Shown here one piece after another: positions 38,073 through 47,147 of a stretch of 64,000 nucleotides of DNA. Source of the DNA: Photobacterium profundum (GTDB taxonomy: Bacteria > Pseudomonadota > Gammaproteobacteria > Enterobacterales > Vibrionaceae). The notes under the pieces were generated by a model, which saw only the letters and a list, made by a program, of their open reading frames with translations, searched no databases and had not been told where the DNA came from. Each line of letters starts with the position of its first letter. Within the stretch, counting starts at the first letter, position 1. The translations under genes and the position numbers were made by a program. The stretch spans positions 62,001 through 126,000 of the forward strand of contig NZ_PYOD01000006.1 of assembly GCF_003026285.1 (NCBI RefSeq), written 5' to 3'.

Positions 38073-39769
38073 GCCTGTGCCTCCGGTGTTGATTCAGTGT
38101 TTGTGGGTAGTAGTGGAAATAACCACTCTTGGTCGTGGATTTCGTCAGTTAAAGGCGCCCCTTGGAAGAAAGTGACTCGCACCCAACGATCTGAGCGAGG
38201 GTCAAACTTCGTGGCGCCAAACATCGCTAATTTGCAACGTAATAGGTGCATAGGTAAAGCATGTTGGTCTAAGACATTCATTTGAATATCACCCATAGGG
38301 CAATGCCCTAGTGTCCATGCCCTACGTGCAATAGAACGATATTGTGGTTGATGTAGCAGAAACTCAGCCAAGGTTTGCGACGGTTCTACGGCAGCCAATG
38401 CTGCATGTAAACGATAAACCTGACGCGCGATATCGAGGGCTAACTCACGATCATCACCGGGCTCTTCACCACGAACCCCCATTCTTGGTTCTTCTTTGTC
38501 TTCAGAGCGGTACCAAAACCAATAGCTGTTTTCGGCAGAAGAAAAGTCGATATCGAGTGCCCAACGGTAGCGTTCTTTCAGTACTTCCGTCAGTTTTTGA
38601 ACTGTGATTCCGGGTGCCAATGCTAATGTTTCATCGGCATTCATGCTGTTTTCGTGACTATCAACTAATTCTGGATACAGCTCCATGATGCACGAAATAG
38701 TGATTTCTTGAGCTTCGTTACAGTATTGCTGGTTATCTTCAATTAACTGTTTCCATTGCCACTGTTTTTGTTGAGCAGTAGTAATGTTAGCCATGATGTT
38801 GTGAATGTCATTGATCGCTTCTGCGTTCAATTTTTGTTGATGTTCGTTAATGGTGACAACTTGCGTAAGGTGTGCGATGGCACGGTGTAATAATGGTTCA
38901 ATAGCATTATTGGCAACAGGCGTAATGGTGCATGCTGATACTGCTGCAAGGGCTTTTTCGCGTTCTGACAACCATTGATCAACAATACGTGGATGACGAA
39001 TTAGGTAGGGTGCCATCCCTAGTCCTGTGGCATTTCCTACGCCTAAATAACGCTGTAATGGACGAGCCAGCAGAGCGGCTTTAGAGCCACCTTGTTGTTT
39101 GGCTAAGAAGTGCACCCAATCAAGACTGAATTGGCGCAACATATAGACTGCGCACATTTGAGCACTGAAAGAGAGATTGAAATCTGGGTTATCATCTAAA
39201 ATTTCAAAATCTGCAATACCAAATTTACCGTTACCATAAACAGCTGTCGTGCGTAGGATGTAACCAACATTAGCCAGAACTTGCGAATCTGGTTGTTGCC
39301 CTTTAGCCAGTGAGGAGACTAAATGATCAAAGACCCGCACACTTTTATTGGCGCGAGCAAGCACCAATACTTGGCTTGAGTTACGGCCTGCTTCTTGGAG
39401 TGGCACATTGTTTTGTAACTGGTTTAAAAATGCTTTATCAATATCACCTTGTACAAGTGCAAACGTTACATCCCACTTTTCAGCGATCACGCGATCGTTA
39501 CGGTCTTCATCGGCAATAGCATCAGAAAATACTACTAAATGGTAGTGATGGTTTGGTGTGTCTAAGCGGTATACCGCTACCCCAAACCCTTGTTCGGAAA
39601 TATCCCATTGAACTTGAGATACTGCCCATTTCTGATTAGCCATACGACGGATCAAACTACGTACAAAACTGATACGACTCTGATGCATTGCTCCCAATCG
39701 TTCTGGCGCCATTACCGTATCTGGGTGGCGTAACTGTGATTGGGTTCCAGCACAACGATGTGCATCCAT
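38069..39769 (-). CDS. Large protein of unrecognised family in the BCCT/M19 operon
   Basis: A 566-residue soluble protein with no signal peptide or membrane segment and no motif I recognise. Distinct stretches are YHLVVFSDAIADEDRNDRVI near the N-terminus, NVGYILRTTAVYGNGKFGIAD near residue 185, RWALDIDFSSAENSYWFWYRS near residue 420 and a His-rich C-terminal region. The Asp, His and Arg clusters would suit an enzyme, but that is a guess. ATG 39781 is also in frame; GGTGAG favours ATG 39769. It follows the transporter gene by 94 bp and is coupled to the DUF3726-type gene, so it is probably the distinctive enzyme or subunit of the pathway. Confidence 0.65.
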   Translation of the reverse strand: MDAHRCAGTQSQLRHPDTVMAPERLGAMHQSRISFVRSLIRRMANQKWAVSQVQWDISEQGFGVAVYRLDTPNHHYHLVVFSDAIADEDRNDRVIAEKWDVTFALVQGDIDKAFLNQLQNNVPLQEAGRNSSQVLVLARANKSVRVFDHLVSSLAKGQQPDSQVLANVGYILRTTAVYGNGKFGIADFEILDDNPDFNLSFSAQMCAVYMLRQFSLDWVHFLAKQQGGSKAALLARPLQRYLGVGNATGLGMAPYLIRHPRIVDQWLSEREKALAAVSACTITPVANNAIEPLLHRAIAHLTQVVTINEHQQKLNAEAINDIHNIMANITTAQQKQWQWKQLIEDNQQYCNEAQEITISCIMELYPELVDSHENSMNADETLALAPGITVQKLTEVLKERYRWALDIDFSSAENSYWFWYRSEDKEEPRMGVRGEEPGDDRELALDIARQVYRLHAALAAVEPSQTLAEFLLHQPQYRSIARRAWTLGHCPMGDIQMNVLDQHALPMHLLRCKLAMFGATKFDPRSDRWVRVTFFQGAPLTDEIHDQEWLFPLLPTNTESTPEAQA

Positions 39770-39863
39770 ATTGCTCACCATGATTCTATTATTTGAGCTT
39801 TAGTCACTCATTATTGATAAAGGCAGCAAAGTTCACTGCCCGACCTGGTAGATAAGTTGCGTG

Positions 39864-41426
39864 TTATAAACCTTGTTCCTTTGCCATTCTCATTGCCATT
39901 TTTGGAGCATTCCAAAGCGATGGCAGCAAGATAAGAGAAACGGGGACTGCAGTGATGACGATAAAAGACTGCAACGCCGAGACACCACCTGAGCCTAAGG
40001 AGATTAGGATGAGTGCTGTTACCCCCATCATCACGCCCCAAAATATACGAATAACTGCATTAGGTTCGGTGTCGCCACTGACTACCACACTGATGGTGTA
40101 AGTCATTGAGTCGCCAGTTGTGACAATGAAGATCGTTGTCAGGATAAGAAACAGAATCGAGACAATTAATGGGAAAGGTAACTGTTGGGTAATGGCAAGT
40201 AGGGCACCAGGAAGATTGAAACCTTCAAAAGCTTTACTAACGGAACCTGGATCGGCCATTTCAAAGGCGACGCCTGAACCTCCGACGACAGTAAACCAGA
40301 AGCACGTAATAATCGGTGCAGCGATACTTACCGCCATCACTAATTGACGGATAGTACGACCACGTGAAATACGGGCAATAAAGATCGCCATCATAGGACC
40401 ATAGCCTAAGAACCAGCCCCAGAAGAATACTGTCCACCAGCTTAGCCAGCCTTCATCACCACGGTAGGTTGCCATAGGGATAAAGTTGTCTATCATGCTG
40501 CCGACGCCTTGAATATAGCTATTTACAATGAAGCTAGTAGGGCCAAAAATCATGATGTAGGCCATTAAACCAACAGCTAGAATGATGTTATAGCGGCTAA
40601 GTATTTGAATCCCGCGGTTCAGACCGCTTAAGGCTGATAAGGTATAAATCGCAATGGCACAAAGGATCACGATAAATTGGGTGGTAAAGCCATCAGGAAT
40701 ATCAAATAGTGCATTTAAGGCAAAACTGATTTGTAACCCTAGGAACCCGATAGGACCGATTGTTCCTGCGGCGACAGCAATAATGCAGCAAGCATCAATC
40801 ATTGCACCGGTTAAACCGGTTAATGCTCGCTTACCTAGAACAGGGTAGAGCAAAGTACGTGGCTGTAGAGGTAAACCTTTATCGTAGTGCAGGTGCATTA
40901 ATACAATAGAGGTTAAGCTGCCAAGAATGGCCCATGCGAGGAACCCCCAGTGCATGAACGATTGTGATAAAGCATTAATCGCACCTTGTTGAGGATTTTC
41001 TTGTGGCCCATACAATGGCGGTGGGCTCATATAGTGGGCGATAGGCTCGGCTGCGGCCCAAAATACGCCACCTCCTGCAAGCAGAGTACATAGGATGATT
41101 GCCATCCAACGGAAACCGTCTATTTCAGGCTTATCAAGCGCACCTAAGCGAACGTGTCCGGTACGGCCTACGGCTAAAACGATACTGATCAAAAAAGTAA
41201 GTAATAATAATACTTGCCAATAAGGACCAAAAATTTTCACCGACCAAGAAAAGCCAGTATTGACTAACTCTGAGAGTAGAGCATTGTCGTATAACGCAAG
41301 CATGACAAAAATGGCTATAAAACCACCGCTTATCCATAAGGCGGGGTTATCGAGCCCGAGCTTTTCGGCTGTCGATTGTGGTGTTGGAATATGTTCTGCT
41401 TTTACTGCATTGGTGAAGTCGGACAT
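39864..41426 (-). CDS. BCCT-family transporter
   Basis: A 520-residue transporter with 12 membrane helices; the family moves betaine, carnitine, choline and related trimethylammonium compounds. Helix-3 sequence GGGVFWAAAEPIAHYM and the helix-8 signature FFWGWFLGYG leading to IARISRGRTIRQLV define the family. In BetP helix 8 the substrate box reads WAWWxSWSP; here it reads WGWFLGYGP, so two Trp positions are Phe and Tyr. A Tyr at the second position also occurs in CaiT as I recall. The substrate is therefore likely not glycine betaine itself. It is the only transporter in the operon. Confidence 0.88.
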   Translation of the reverse strand: MSDFTNAVKAEHIPTPQSTAEKLGLDNPALWISGGFIAIFVMLALYDNALLSELVNTGFSWSVKIFGPYWQVLLLLTFLISIVLAVGRTGHVRLGALDKPEIDGFRWMAIILCTLLAGGGVFWAAAEPIAHYMSPPPLYGPQENPQQGAINALSQSFMHWGFLAWAILGSLTSIVLMHLHYDKGLPLQPRTLLYPVLGKRALTGLTGAMIDACCIIAVAAGTIGPIGFLGLQISFALNALFDIPDGFTTQFIVILCAIAIYTLSALSGLNRGIQILSRYNIILAVGLMAYIMIFGPTSFIVNSYIQGVGSMIDNFIPMATYRGDEGWLSWWTVFFWGWFLGYGPMMAIFIARISRGRTIRQLVMAVSIAAPIITCFWFTVVGGSGVAFEMADPGSVSKAFEGFNLPGALLAITQQLPFPLIVSILFLILTTIFIVTTGDSMTYTISVVVSGDTEPNAVIRIFWGVMMGVTALILISLGSGGVSALQSFIVITAVPVSLILLPSLWNAPKMAMRMAKEQGL

Positions 41427-41521
41427 TGTGTATCTCCAGGCGTCGTTATTGGTATTGCTTGGACAAAATGTTTGCTATAGGCCTGCTTAAGGTAATTATT
41501 ATGCGCAGGCCATGATTGAGT

Positions 41522-42511
41522 TTAGCTGACTGGCGTTAAGCCATCCTGTAAGAAGCTGAACCAGTTTTCTCCCATGACTTGGCTGCTTTCAGCTTCGCTG
41601 AAGCCTTGTTTTATCAAGCCGTGGTAAATGTTTTCCATCCCCTTGTTGTCACAAAACCACGGAAGTGCATCTGGCCAGCCTGAATTGCTTGATGAACCCT
41701 CACCATAGTCCATGGCTTTCGACCAACGACCATTTCGCATCCACTCCAACACTTCTTGTGGTTGGTTCAGGCATAAGTCACTGCCGATAGCGAGATGATC
41801 GACGCCAATTAATTCGGCGCTATCTGCGACCATTTGGCAGAATTTTTCTAAAGTACATTGGCTGCTATTGGGTAAATGGAATGGATACAAACTGAACCCA
41901 ATTAAACCACCGCGGCTGGCTAATGATTGAATGACTTCATTCGATTTATTTCGTAATGCTGGGTGCGCAAAATTCGGATTGGCATGGCTGATACAAATCG
42001 GGCGAGAAGATATATCGATAGCTTCTAGCGTTGAGCGTTCAGCGCTGTGAGACATATCCACAATCATGCCCACTCGATTCATCTCGGCAATGGCTTGTTT
42101 ACCAAAACGTGTTACACCTGAGTCTTCCTGTTCATAACATCCTGTCGCCAGTAGGCTTTGGTTGTTATAAGTCAGTTGCATGATCAGCAACCCTTGTTGG
42201 CGCATCACACTGATCAGGCCGATCTCATCATCAATCGGTGAGCAGTTTTGCGCACCAAGGAAAATACCTACACGGCCAGTTTCTTTGGCTGTGGTGACAT
42301 CTACCATGCTCATAATCGGCATAATGAGATCACTGTTTTGCTCAAAGCGAAGATTCCATTCTGCAAAACGCGTTAAGGTTTCGCGTGCTGTTTCGTGATA
42401 AACCACCGTGGCATGAACAGCGGTAATGCCGCTTGCTTTTAGTGTTTCAAAATACGCACGATCCCAATTGCAATACTGCAAACCATCAATAATGATACGA
42501 TCCTGATACAT
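41522..42511 (-). CDS. Peptidase M19 (membrane dipeptidase-like) family hydrolase with altered metal site
   Basis: A 329-residue TIM-barrel protein of the renal-dipeptidase family. The His and Asp ligands in the second half are present: His155 in VDMSHSAERS, His176 in CISHANPN and Asp245 in AIGSDL. The usual N-terminal HxD is replaced by DGLQY (residues 9-13) and the bridging Glu by GAQN (86-89). This pattern resembles the M19-like proteins encoded with dimethylglycine genes in Pseudomonas (PA5396 type) as I recall them. A true binuclear dipeptidase is therefore doubtful; a mononuclear amidohydrolase or lyase is possible. It starts 9 bp after the aldehyde dehydrogenase stop. Confidence 0.85.
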   Translation of the reverse strand: MYQDRIIIDGLQYCNWDRAYFETLKASGITAVHATVVYHETARETLTRFAEWNLRFEQNSDLIMPIMSMVDVTTAKETGRVGIFLGAQNCSPIDDEIGLISVMRQQGLLIMQLTYNNQSLLATGCYEQEDSGVTRFGKQAIAEMNRVGMIVDMSHSAERSTLEAIDISSRPICISHANPNFAHPALRNKSNEVIQSLASRGGLIGFSLYPFHLPNSSQCTLEKFCQMVADSAELIGVDHLAIGSDLCLNQPQEVLEWMRNGRWSKAMDYGEGSSSNSGWPDALPWFCDNKGMENIYHGLIKQGFSEAESSQVMGENWFSFLQDGLTPVS

Positions 42512-42520
42512 AGACGTTCC

Positions 42521-43969
42521 TTAGTAAGGGCGCTGGTAAGTGGTTTTTACAATGGTGTAGAATTCTTTTGCGTACTGGCCTTGCTCTCGAGGACCAAAGC
42601 TTGATTGTTTACGACCACCAAATGGCACATGATAATCAGTACCTGCTGTTGGTAGATTAACCATGACACAGCCTGTTTGCGCTTGTTGCTTGAACAGTGC
42701 ACTGGTACGTAAGCTTTGTGTGATGATGCCGCCTGTTAAGCCAAAACGTGTATCGTTGGCTGTTGCAATTGCTTCCTCAAGGTCGTTGACACGAATGACA
42801 CTCGCCATCGGTGCGAAGACTTCTTCTTGGTTCACATCCCAATCGTTTTTTGTATTCAAAAACAGGGTCGGTGACATGTAGTAGCCTTCATGTTCAAGAT
42901 TAAGTTGCTCGCCACCAAAGGCTAATTCAGCCCCGTGACTTCGAGCTTTATCTATCCATGACATGTTTGATGCGAGTTGTTTGTCATCAACCACTGGCCC
43001 CATGAACACACCATCTTGCAGGGCGTGACCAATTTTTAATGTGCTCATGCGTTTGATTAAGGCATCAACGTATGCATCGTGAATGCTATCGAGTACGACT
43101 AAGCGAGAAGATGCGGTACATTTCTGACCTGCACCCGAAAATGAACCCATAATCGTGGCTTCAACAGCAGTATGAATATCGGCATCCTCAGCGATGACCA
43201 AGGCATTTTTACTGCCCATTTCTAACTGACAACGAACAAAGTTAGGGGCTGTTGCGGTGGCGACTTTTCGGCCTGTATCGACTGAACCAGTGAAGCTTAC
43301 GGCATTGATCTGGTCTGAATTAATCAGGGTATTACCGACTTCAGAACCGCTGCCAAGTACCAAATTGAATGTACCTGCAGGTAAACCTTGGCGATGAATA
43401 ATCTCAGTTAATGCAGCAGCACTTGCTGGAGTAAGGTTGGCAGGTTTCCAGATAACACTGTTACCAAAGGCCAGCGCAGGGGCAATTTTCCATGCTGCCG
43501 TTGCGGTTGGGAAATTCCACGGAGAGATGATCGCGACAACACCAACGGCTTCGCGGCTCACTTCTACCGATACCCCAGGGCGAGTTGATTGGGCGAGATC
43601 TCCCATTTGGCGCAGAACTTCTGCCGCATAGTATTGAAAGAATTGACCTGCACGGAATATTTCACCACGGCCTTCGGCAAACGGTTTGCCCTCTTCGCTT
43701 GAGAGCAAGGTGCCTAATTCATCACAACGGGCAATAAGCTCATCACCGATTGCTTGCAGTACTTTTTGCTTGTGCTCTAACGGGGTTTTTTCCCATTCAG
43801 GCTGCGCTGTTTTAGCCGCATCAATTGCTTGTTGCACTTGCTGTTGGCTTGCTTGTGCAAAGTTGCCTAATTGCTGAGAGATATCTGAAGGGTTGATATT
43901 GGCTACAGTAGAGATGCCTGCTTGCCATTCACCAGCAATGTAGAGGGCTTTTTCTGCTTCAAATGTCAT
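42521..43969 (-). CDS. NAD(P)-dependent aldehyde dehydrogenase
   Basis: A 482-residue soluble dehydrogenase with all catalytic residues: Asn152 (SPWNFP), Glu250 (CQLEMGSKN) and Cys284 (GAGQKCTASS), with the cofactor loop SFTGSVDTGRKV. Overall it is closest, by eye, to semialdehyde dehydrogenases such as those for succinate, glutarate or alpha-ketoglutarate semialdehyde. The substrate cannot be fixed from sequence alone. Second gene of the operon, 94 bp after RidA; it would oxidise an aldehyde released by the pathway. Confidence 0.88.
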   Translation of the reverse strand: MTFEAEKALYIAGEWQAGISTVANINPSDISQQLGNFAQASQQQVQQAIDAAKTAQPEWEKTPLEHKQKVLQAIGDELIARCDELGTLLSSEEGKPFAEGRGEIFRAGQFFQYYAAEVLRQMGDLAQSTRPGVSVEVSREAVGVVAIISPWNFPTATAAWKIAPALAFGNSVIWKPANLTPASAAALTEIIHRQGLPAGTFNLVLGSGSEVGNTLINSDQINAVSFTGSVDTGRKVATATAPNFVRCQLEMGSKNALVIAEDADIHTAVEATIMGSFSGAGQKCTASSRLVVLDSIHDAYVDALIKRMSTLKIGHALQDGVFMGPVVDDKQLASNMSWIDKARSHGAELAFGGEQLNLEHEGYYMSPTLFLNTKNDWDVNQEEVFAPMASVIRVNDLEEAIATANDTRFGLTGGIITQSLRTSALFKQQAQTGCVMVNLPTAGTDYHVPFGGRKQSSFGPREQGQYAKEFYTIVKTTYQRPY

Positions 43970-44063
43970 GATAAATCCTTGTTATGTTACGTAATGTAAT
44001 TAGGGCTACTTTTACGGTTTGCGTAATTTTTTAATGCTTCGATGCTAATGCCGTGAACGCTGT

Positions 44064-44456
44064 TTATGATTCGACAGCAGCGTAAACCACAAGCTCAACC
44101 AGCATTTCTTCACGCGCTAAACCTGCTACAACAACGGCTGCACGGTTAGGGAAAGGGGCGTTGAAGTATTCTGCGTAAACTTGGTTGACGGTAGCAAGGT
44201 AGCTGCGGTCGGTAACATAAATCAGCACTTGTAATACCGCATCGGTAGAAACGCCTGCGCATTCAAGGGTATGAACTAAATTATTCATGGTTTGACGTGT
44301 TTGCACTTCAATACCACCTTCAACAACGACGCCTTGCTGATCAATTGGGATTTGTGCTGTATACAATGTACCGTTATTCACGACAGCCCACTCTAAAGGT
44401 GCTTTAGATGCGAAAAGCTCTGTTTTTACTGGTTTTTTTGCTGATTGGGCTGGCAT
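44064..44456 (-). CDS. RidA/YjgF-family enamine/imine deaminase
   Basis: A 130-residue RidA-fold protein. The key Arg in FPNRAAVVVAGL and the Glu in MLVELVVYAAV are present, as are the NLVHTLECAGVS and VYAEYF stretches. Family members hydrolyse reactive enamines or imines formed during amine oxidation or dehydration. A 15-residue basic N-terminus is extra. It is the first gene of the operon, facing the LysR gene, and may clear an imine intermediate of the pathway. Confidence 0.9.
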   Translation of the reverse strand: MPAQSAKKPVKTELFASKAPLEWAVVNNGTLYTAQIPIDQQGVVVEGGIEVQTRQTMNNLVHTLECAGVSTDAVLQVLIYVTDRSYLATVNQVYAEYFNAPFPNRAAVVVAGLAREEMLVELVVYAAVES

Positions 44457-44544
44457 GTTTAACTCACTATGTTGCGCGAATGTTTCGAAGTGGTTAAATC
44501 ATGCACAAAAAATAGTGATAAATCTAACGCTTTATTTTTGACAA

Positions 44545-44565
44545 TTGATAAGTTTTATTTATCAA
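44545..44565 (+). promoter_or_regulatory. Palindromic LysR-type operator
   Basis: A perfect inverted repeat TTGATAA-N7-TTATCAA lies in the 167-bp divergent gap between the ridA-like gene and the LysR gene. It contains the T-N11-A pattern (T44549, A44561) of LysR-type binding sites and is centred 69 bp before the LysR start. Confidence 0.75.
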
Positions 44566-44623
44566 TAGGGGAGGGTTGAAGTTCGGTTGCTTACAAACGA
44601 GTAAAAAAAGGATGCGTTGAGAA

Positions 44624-45520
44624 ATGGATATTAAGCTGCAGCAGTTAAAATATTTTGTACTGGTAGTGGATGAAGGCGGATTTCGTGCAGCTTCTAGCAA
44701 GGCAAACCGTTCTCAAGCTGCCCTATCAACGGCAGTGAAAGAACTCGAGAAAATTCTGGGACAAACATTGTTTGAAACGGGGCATAAAGTGAAGCTCACC
44801 CCGTTTGGCGCAATATGTTTACCTAAGATCCGGCAGTTCTTAAATCATTATCAGAGTTTAACGTGTGATCTAAGTGCAGCTGCTGCTGGGCAGTTAGGGC
44901 AAGTGCGTATTGGCAGTATCCCTTCTGTTGCAGCCAAGCTAATCCCGAAAGTATTGGCGGCTTTTACGGCGTGTCATCCGCAGGTGGAAGTGTCATTAAT
45001 TGATGATAATGCGGCAGGTGTTGAGTTACGGCTACTCGCTGGTGAGGTTGATCTTGCATTGGGGAATTGCTTGCATATTAATGATAGTCGTATTGATTTC
45101 ACGCCCTTAATTTCAGACCCATTAGGCGTGGTGTGTTTATCCGATCATCCGTTAGCAGCATTTAAAAGTGGACTAAAGTGGCAGCAACTTGAAGCCTATC
45201 CCTTTATAAACAACGGTACCTGCACATTATTGGCACCGACCCCTGCACGGGTGCTAGCAGAGAGTGCTTTGTATTCGGTTGAAAATATTACCTCGCTATT
45301 TTCAGTATTAGAGCTGGGCATTGGTATCACTACATTGCCTAAGTTGGCTTTTCCAACCAATGAAAAAGAATTGGTGTGGATTCCATTGAACGATCCTGTC
45401 GTGGAACGGGAAATTGGTATTTTTCGATTGCTCGATCGCCATATTTCACCACAAGCACATGCCTTTTTTATTTTATGCCAGCAAGAGCTAATGTGTCAGC
45501 AAGCGTCAAGGGCAGTATAG
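44624..45520 (+). CDS. LysR-type transcriptional regulator
   Basis: A 298-residue regulator with an N-terminal winged helix (KLQQLKYFVLVVDEGGFRAA, NRSQAALSTAVKELEKILGQ) and a periplasmic-binding-type effector domain starting near residue 90 (GQVRIGSIPSVAAKLIPKVL). Its divergent position and the palindrome upstream point to control of the catabolic operon, with a substrate or intermediate as inducer. AAAGGATG lies upstream of ATG 44624. It is the last gene before core synteny resumes at greB. Confidence 0.9.
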   Translation: MDIKLQQLKYFVLVVDEGGFRAASSKANRSQAALSTAVKELEKILGQTLFETGHKVKLTPFGAICLPKIRQFLNHYQSLTCDLSAAAAGQLGQVRIGSIPSVAAKLIPKVLAAFTACHPQVEVSLIDDNAAGVELRLLAGEVDLALGNCLHINDSRIDFTPLISDPLGVVCLSDHPLAAFKSGLKWQQLEAYPFINNGTCTLLAPTPARVLAESALYSVENITSLFSVLELGIGITTLPKLAFPTNEKELVWIPLNDPVVEREIGIFRLLDRHISPQAHAFFILCQQELMCQQASRAV

Positions 45521-45657
45521 TGCCGTGATATGACACTAAGAAAAGCCTCGTACTGTTCTAACTATCAGTCTGCTCAATAATTACATTGATTAAGTTGTGC
45601 AGCTGGCTTTAAGAATGTTGGTTTTTGTGAGGCTTATCAGATTGTGATTGGCTCTAT

Positions 45658-46128
45658 TTACGCGTAGCGAATTGTATTTACAAACCAGAGCTTTTTGCCT
45701 TGAGGTGTCACTACTTCAAACTCTTCATCAACCTCTTTCTTTAATAACGCACGTGCCATTGGTGAATCAATCGAAATGTAGTCATTTCTGCCATAGATTT
45801 CATCCGGACCAACGATACGGAATGTTTTCTGTTCGGCTTCTTCATTTTCAATTTCAACAAATGCGCCAAAGAACACTTTGCCATCTTGCTGAGGGGAGTA
45901 ATCGACGACTTTGACTACTTCGAGACGCTTGCGCAAATAACGCACTCGGCGGTCGATTTCACGCAGGCGCTTTTTATTATATTGATAGTCAGCGTTTTCA
46001 CTACGATCACCTAAGCTTGCAGCCCAAGTGACTTTCTTGGTTATCTCAGGACGTTCTTCTCGCCAAAGGAAATCGAGCTCTTTTTTGAGTTTGTCATAAC
46101 CTTCACGGGTAATTAAATTGGTTTTCAT
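45658..46128 (-). CDS. greB: Transcript cleavage factor GreB
   Basis: A 156-residue factor that enters the RNA polymerase secondary channel and restarts backtracked complexes. The N-terminal coiled coil contains the tip acidic residues in SLGDRSENADYQY; the C-terminal FKBP-like domain includes RIVGPDEIY and SIDSPMARALL. TWAASLGDRSENADYQYNKK and the basic patch KKRLREIDRRVRYLRKR mark GreB rather than GreA. Divergent from ompR. Confidence 0.96.
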   Translation of the reverse strand: MKTNLITREGYDKLKKELDFLWREERPEITKKVTWAASLGDRSENADYQYNKKRLREIDRRVRYLRKRLEVVKVVDYSPQQDGKVFFGAFVEIENEEAEQKTFRIVGPDEIYGRNDYISIDSPMARALLKKEVDEEFEVVTPQGKKLWFVNTIRYA

Positions 46129-46424
46129 TGTTCGCCCTATACCGTCAGCGAGTATTTCGCAGATTGATTTAGATAATTTTTACATTCTGGTTCATAGTAT
46201 GGGTAGTGATTTAGAAAATTTCTATCATTTAAGGTAACTTAGGTACTGTTTCATTTGTGGTTACATATGTTAAATGTATGAAAAAATCCCCGATGTATAA
46301 TAAACAGAAATACCTAGTTACAATTTACGGTTACATTTAGCGGCGAAATTAAGCTTCTGTCAGGTTGACTCGAGTAAGATACGCGCACAACTCGATAACA
46401 CGATCGATGCAGGTAAGGTGAGAT

Positions 46425-47144
46425 ATGCAGGAAAATTATAAAATTCTGGTTGTTGATGACGACATGCGTTTACGCGCATTATTAGAACGTTACTTGTCGG
46501 AACAAGGTTTCCAAGTACGTAGTGTCGCAAACGGCGAGCAAATGGACCGCTTGTTATCCCGTGAAACATTTCACTTAATGGTGCTAGATTTAATGCTACC
46601 AGGTGAAGATGGCTTATCTATTTGTCGTCGCTTACGTAATGCTAATAGTGTGCTACCGATTCTGATGCTGACCGCAAAAGGCGATGAAGTTGATCGTATT
46701 GTGGGGTTAGAAGTTGGCGCCGATGACTATTTGCCAAAACCGTTTAATCCGCGTGAATTGCTGGCTCGTATTCGTGCCGTGTTACGCCGCCAGACCATTG
46801 AAGCACCTGGTGCCCCAAGTATTGATAGCAAAATCGTTGAGTTTGGTGAATTCCGTTTGAATTTAGGCACGCGCGAGATGTTCCGTGGTGAAGAGCCGAT
46901 GCCGCTAACCTCTGGCGAATTTGCGGTATTAAAAGCGTTAGTGACCAATTCACGTGAACCTATGTCGCGTGATAAATTAATGAATATGGCGCGTGGTCGT
47001 GAGTATTCTGCGATGGAACGTTCTATCGATGTGCAGATTTCTCGTTTACGCCGAATGGTTGAAGAAGACCCAAGTCGTCCTCGTTACATTCAAACAGTAT
47101 GGGGTTTAGGTTACGTTTTCGTTCCCGATGGCAACGAGAAGTAA
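46425..47144 (+). CDS. ompR: Osmolarity response regulator OmpR
   Basis: A 239-residue response regulator. The receiver domain has DDD near residue 12, phospho-acceptor Asp55 (VLDLMLPGEDG) and Lys in PKPFNPRELLARI. The C-terminal winged helix contains PLTSGEFAVLKALV and VQISRLRRMVEEDP. It controls porin and envelope genes with EnvZ, which starts 3 bp downstream. The 296-bp gap to greB holds the promoter; a TATAAT hexamer is at 46296-46301, without a convincing -35. Confidence 0.96.
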   Translation: MQENYKILVVDDDMRLRALLERYLSEQGFQVRSVANGEQMDRLLSRETFHLMVLDLMLPGEDGLSICRRLRNANSVLPILMLTAKGDEVDRIVGLEVGADDYLPKPFNPRELLARIRAVLRRQTIEAPGAPSIDSKIVEFGEFRLNLGTREMFRGEEPMPLTSGEFAVLKALVTNSREPMSRDKLMNMARGREYSAMERSIDVQISRLRRMVEEDPSRPRYIQTVWGLGYVFVPDGNEK

Positions 47145-47147
47145 ACT

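Noticed and set aside
37338-45520. Mobile island with integrase or transposase
   Set aside because: No mobility genes, flanking repeats or tRNA were found, and composition is similar to the neighbours. Insertion is inferred from synteny only.
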